Shown here: positions 33,752 to 33,917 of the stretch, piece by piece | How positions within the stretch are numbered: the first letter of the stretch is position 1 | How the letters are laid out: the number at the start of each line of letters is the position of its first letter | Assembly: GCA_028279425.1 (NCBI GenBank) | Contig: JANQNV010000170.1 | Location: 1-33,917 of the forward strand | Source of the DNA: Longimicrobiales bacterium | GTDB taxonomy: Bacteria; Gemmatimonadota; Gemmatimonadetes; Longimicrobiales; Gaopeijiaceae | Reading direction: 5' to 3' | Length of the DNA stretch: 33,917 nt | The notes under the pieces: model-generated | What the model saw: the letters and a program-made list of their open reading frames with translations, nothing else | Told to the model about the DNA's origin: nothing | Databases searched by the model: none | Translations under genes and position numbers: made by a program

Positions 33752-33917
33752 CTACTCGTCGCGAAGGATCCGGACCGGGTCGAGGCGCCCCGCGCGCAGC
33801 GCCGGGATGGCACAGGCCACGGCTGCCACGACCACCAGAAGGCTCGCCACCGCAGACAGCGTCGAGGGGTCGAGCGGTTCGACCCCGAACAGGAGGCCCG
33901 ACACCAACCGCGTGGCC
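33752..33917 (-). CDS. C-terminal fragment of an FtsX/MacB-type ABC permease (partial)
   Basis: Only the last 55 residues are in the window; the 5' part lies beyond base 33917. They form a final membrane helix (LSAVASLLVVVAAVACAIPA) followed by ALRAGRLDPVRILRDE and a TAG stop. The small-helix plus R-x-DP-V-x-x-LR ending is typical of FtsX/MacB permeases, including the ADOP-type double permeases abundant in Acidobacteriota and Gemmatimonadota. The exact subfamily cannot be fixed from this fragment. It is followed on the minus strand by a nested inverted repeat and then the ketosynthase. Confidence 0.85.
   Translation of the reverse strand, partial: ATRLVSGLLFGVEPLDPSTLSAVASLLVVVAAVACAIPALRAGRLDPVRILRDE

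Noticed and set aside
1..33917. CRISPR arrays, tRNA or rRNA genes, insertion sequences, riboswitches
   Set aside because: No regularly spaced repeats, cloverleaf sequences, rRNA cores, transposase genes or recognisable riboswitch cores were seen in reading the window.

Overview
The window is high-GC, densely coded bacterial DNA. It has no tRNA, rRNA or CRISPR array and no gene-free stretch longer than about 240 bases. The gene content fits a Gemmatimonadota-like, or less likely Acidobacteriota-like, Gram-negative organism. The supporting genes are a DUF1592/DUF1552/ankyrin cluster, secreted proteins with carboxypeptidase-regulatory and TonB-plug domains, a secreted S9 peptidase and lipoprotein amidohydrolase, and an MacB/FtsX-type permease tail. 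This placement is inferred from gene content and was not tested by phylogeny.

Region 1 (1-8128, minus) is a five-gene efflux operon: TetR regulator, a TolC protein carrying an N-terminal ABC-substrate-binding-like domain, a lipoprotein membrane-fusion adaptor, an RND pump and a K+-channel-like protein. Consecutive genes overlap by 4 bases, except adaptor and pump, which are 8 bases apart. A 129-base divergent region (8129-8256) holds two strong promoters. Each overlaps a copy of one palindrome, ACTACAC-G-GTGTAGT or a degenerate version, which are the likely TetR operators. The tetR message appears to be leaderless.

Region 2 (8257-10130, plus) holds an SDR oxidoreductase and an NAPE-PLD-like metallo-beta-lactamase-fold hydrolase with an ATGA overlap. 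They are probably in the same TetR regulon.

Region 3 (10139-18961, minus) is a tightly overlapping set encoding a divergent creatininase-family protein, a DUF1592-type cytochrome-like protein, a Tat-exported DUF1552 protein, an ankyrin-repeat exported protein and two tandem paralogues. The paralogues combine carboxypeptidase-regulatory domains with a TonB plug but have no beta-barrel. Almost all products carry export signals, so this looks like an envelope system of unknown substrate.

Region 4 (19199-23232, minus) holds a secreted S9 peptidase (TTG start) coupled to a lipoprotein amidohydrolase. Region 5 (23328-30879, minus) holds a small secreted protein, a sugar-phosphate-isomerase-like TIM barrel, an ABC exporter with a C-terminal DUF309 domain, an ECF sigma factor with a membrane anti-sigma protein fused to a YCII-like domain, a secreted protein translated with them, and a membrane-anchored FMN glutamate-synthase-like protein.

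Region 6 (31047-33917) holds a degenerate receiver/PAS/PAS protein without an output domain (plus). Its end overlaps that of a convergent ketoacyl-ACP synthase III. The window finishes with the C-terminal end of an FtsX/MacB-type permease (minus). The most unusual items are two domain fusions (substrate-binding-TolC and ABC-DUF309), the anti-sigma-YCII fusion, the barrel-less plug paralogues and the complete TetR control region.
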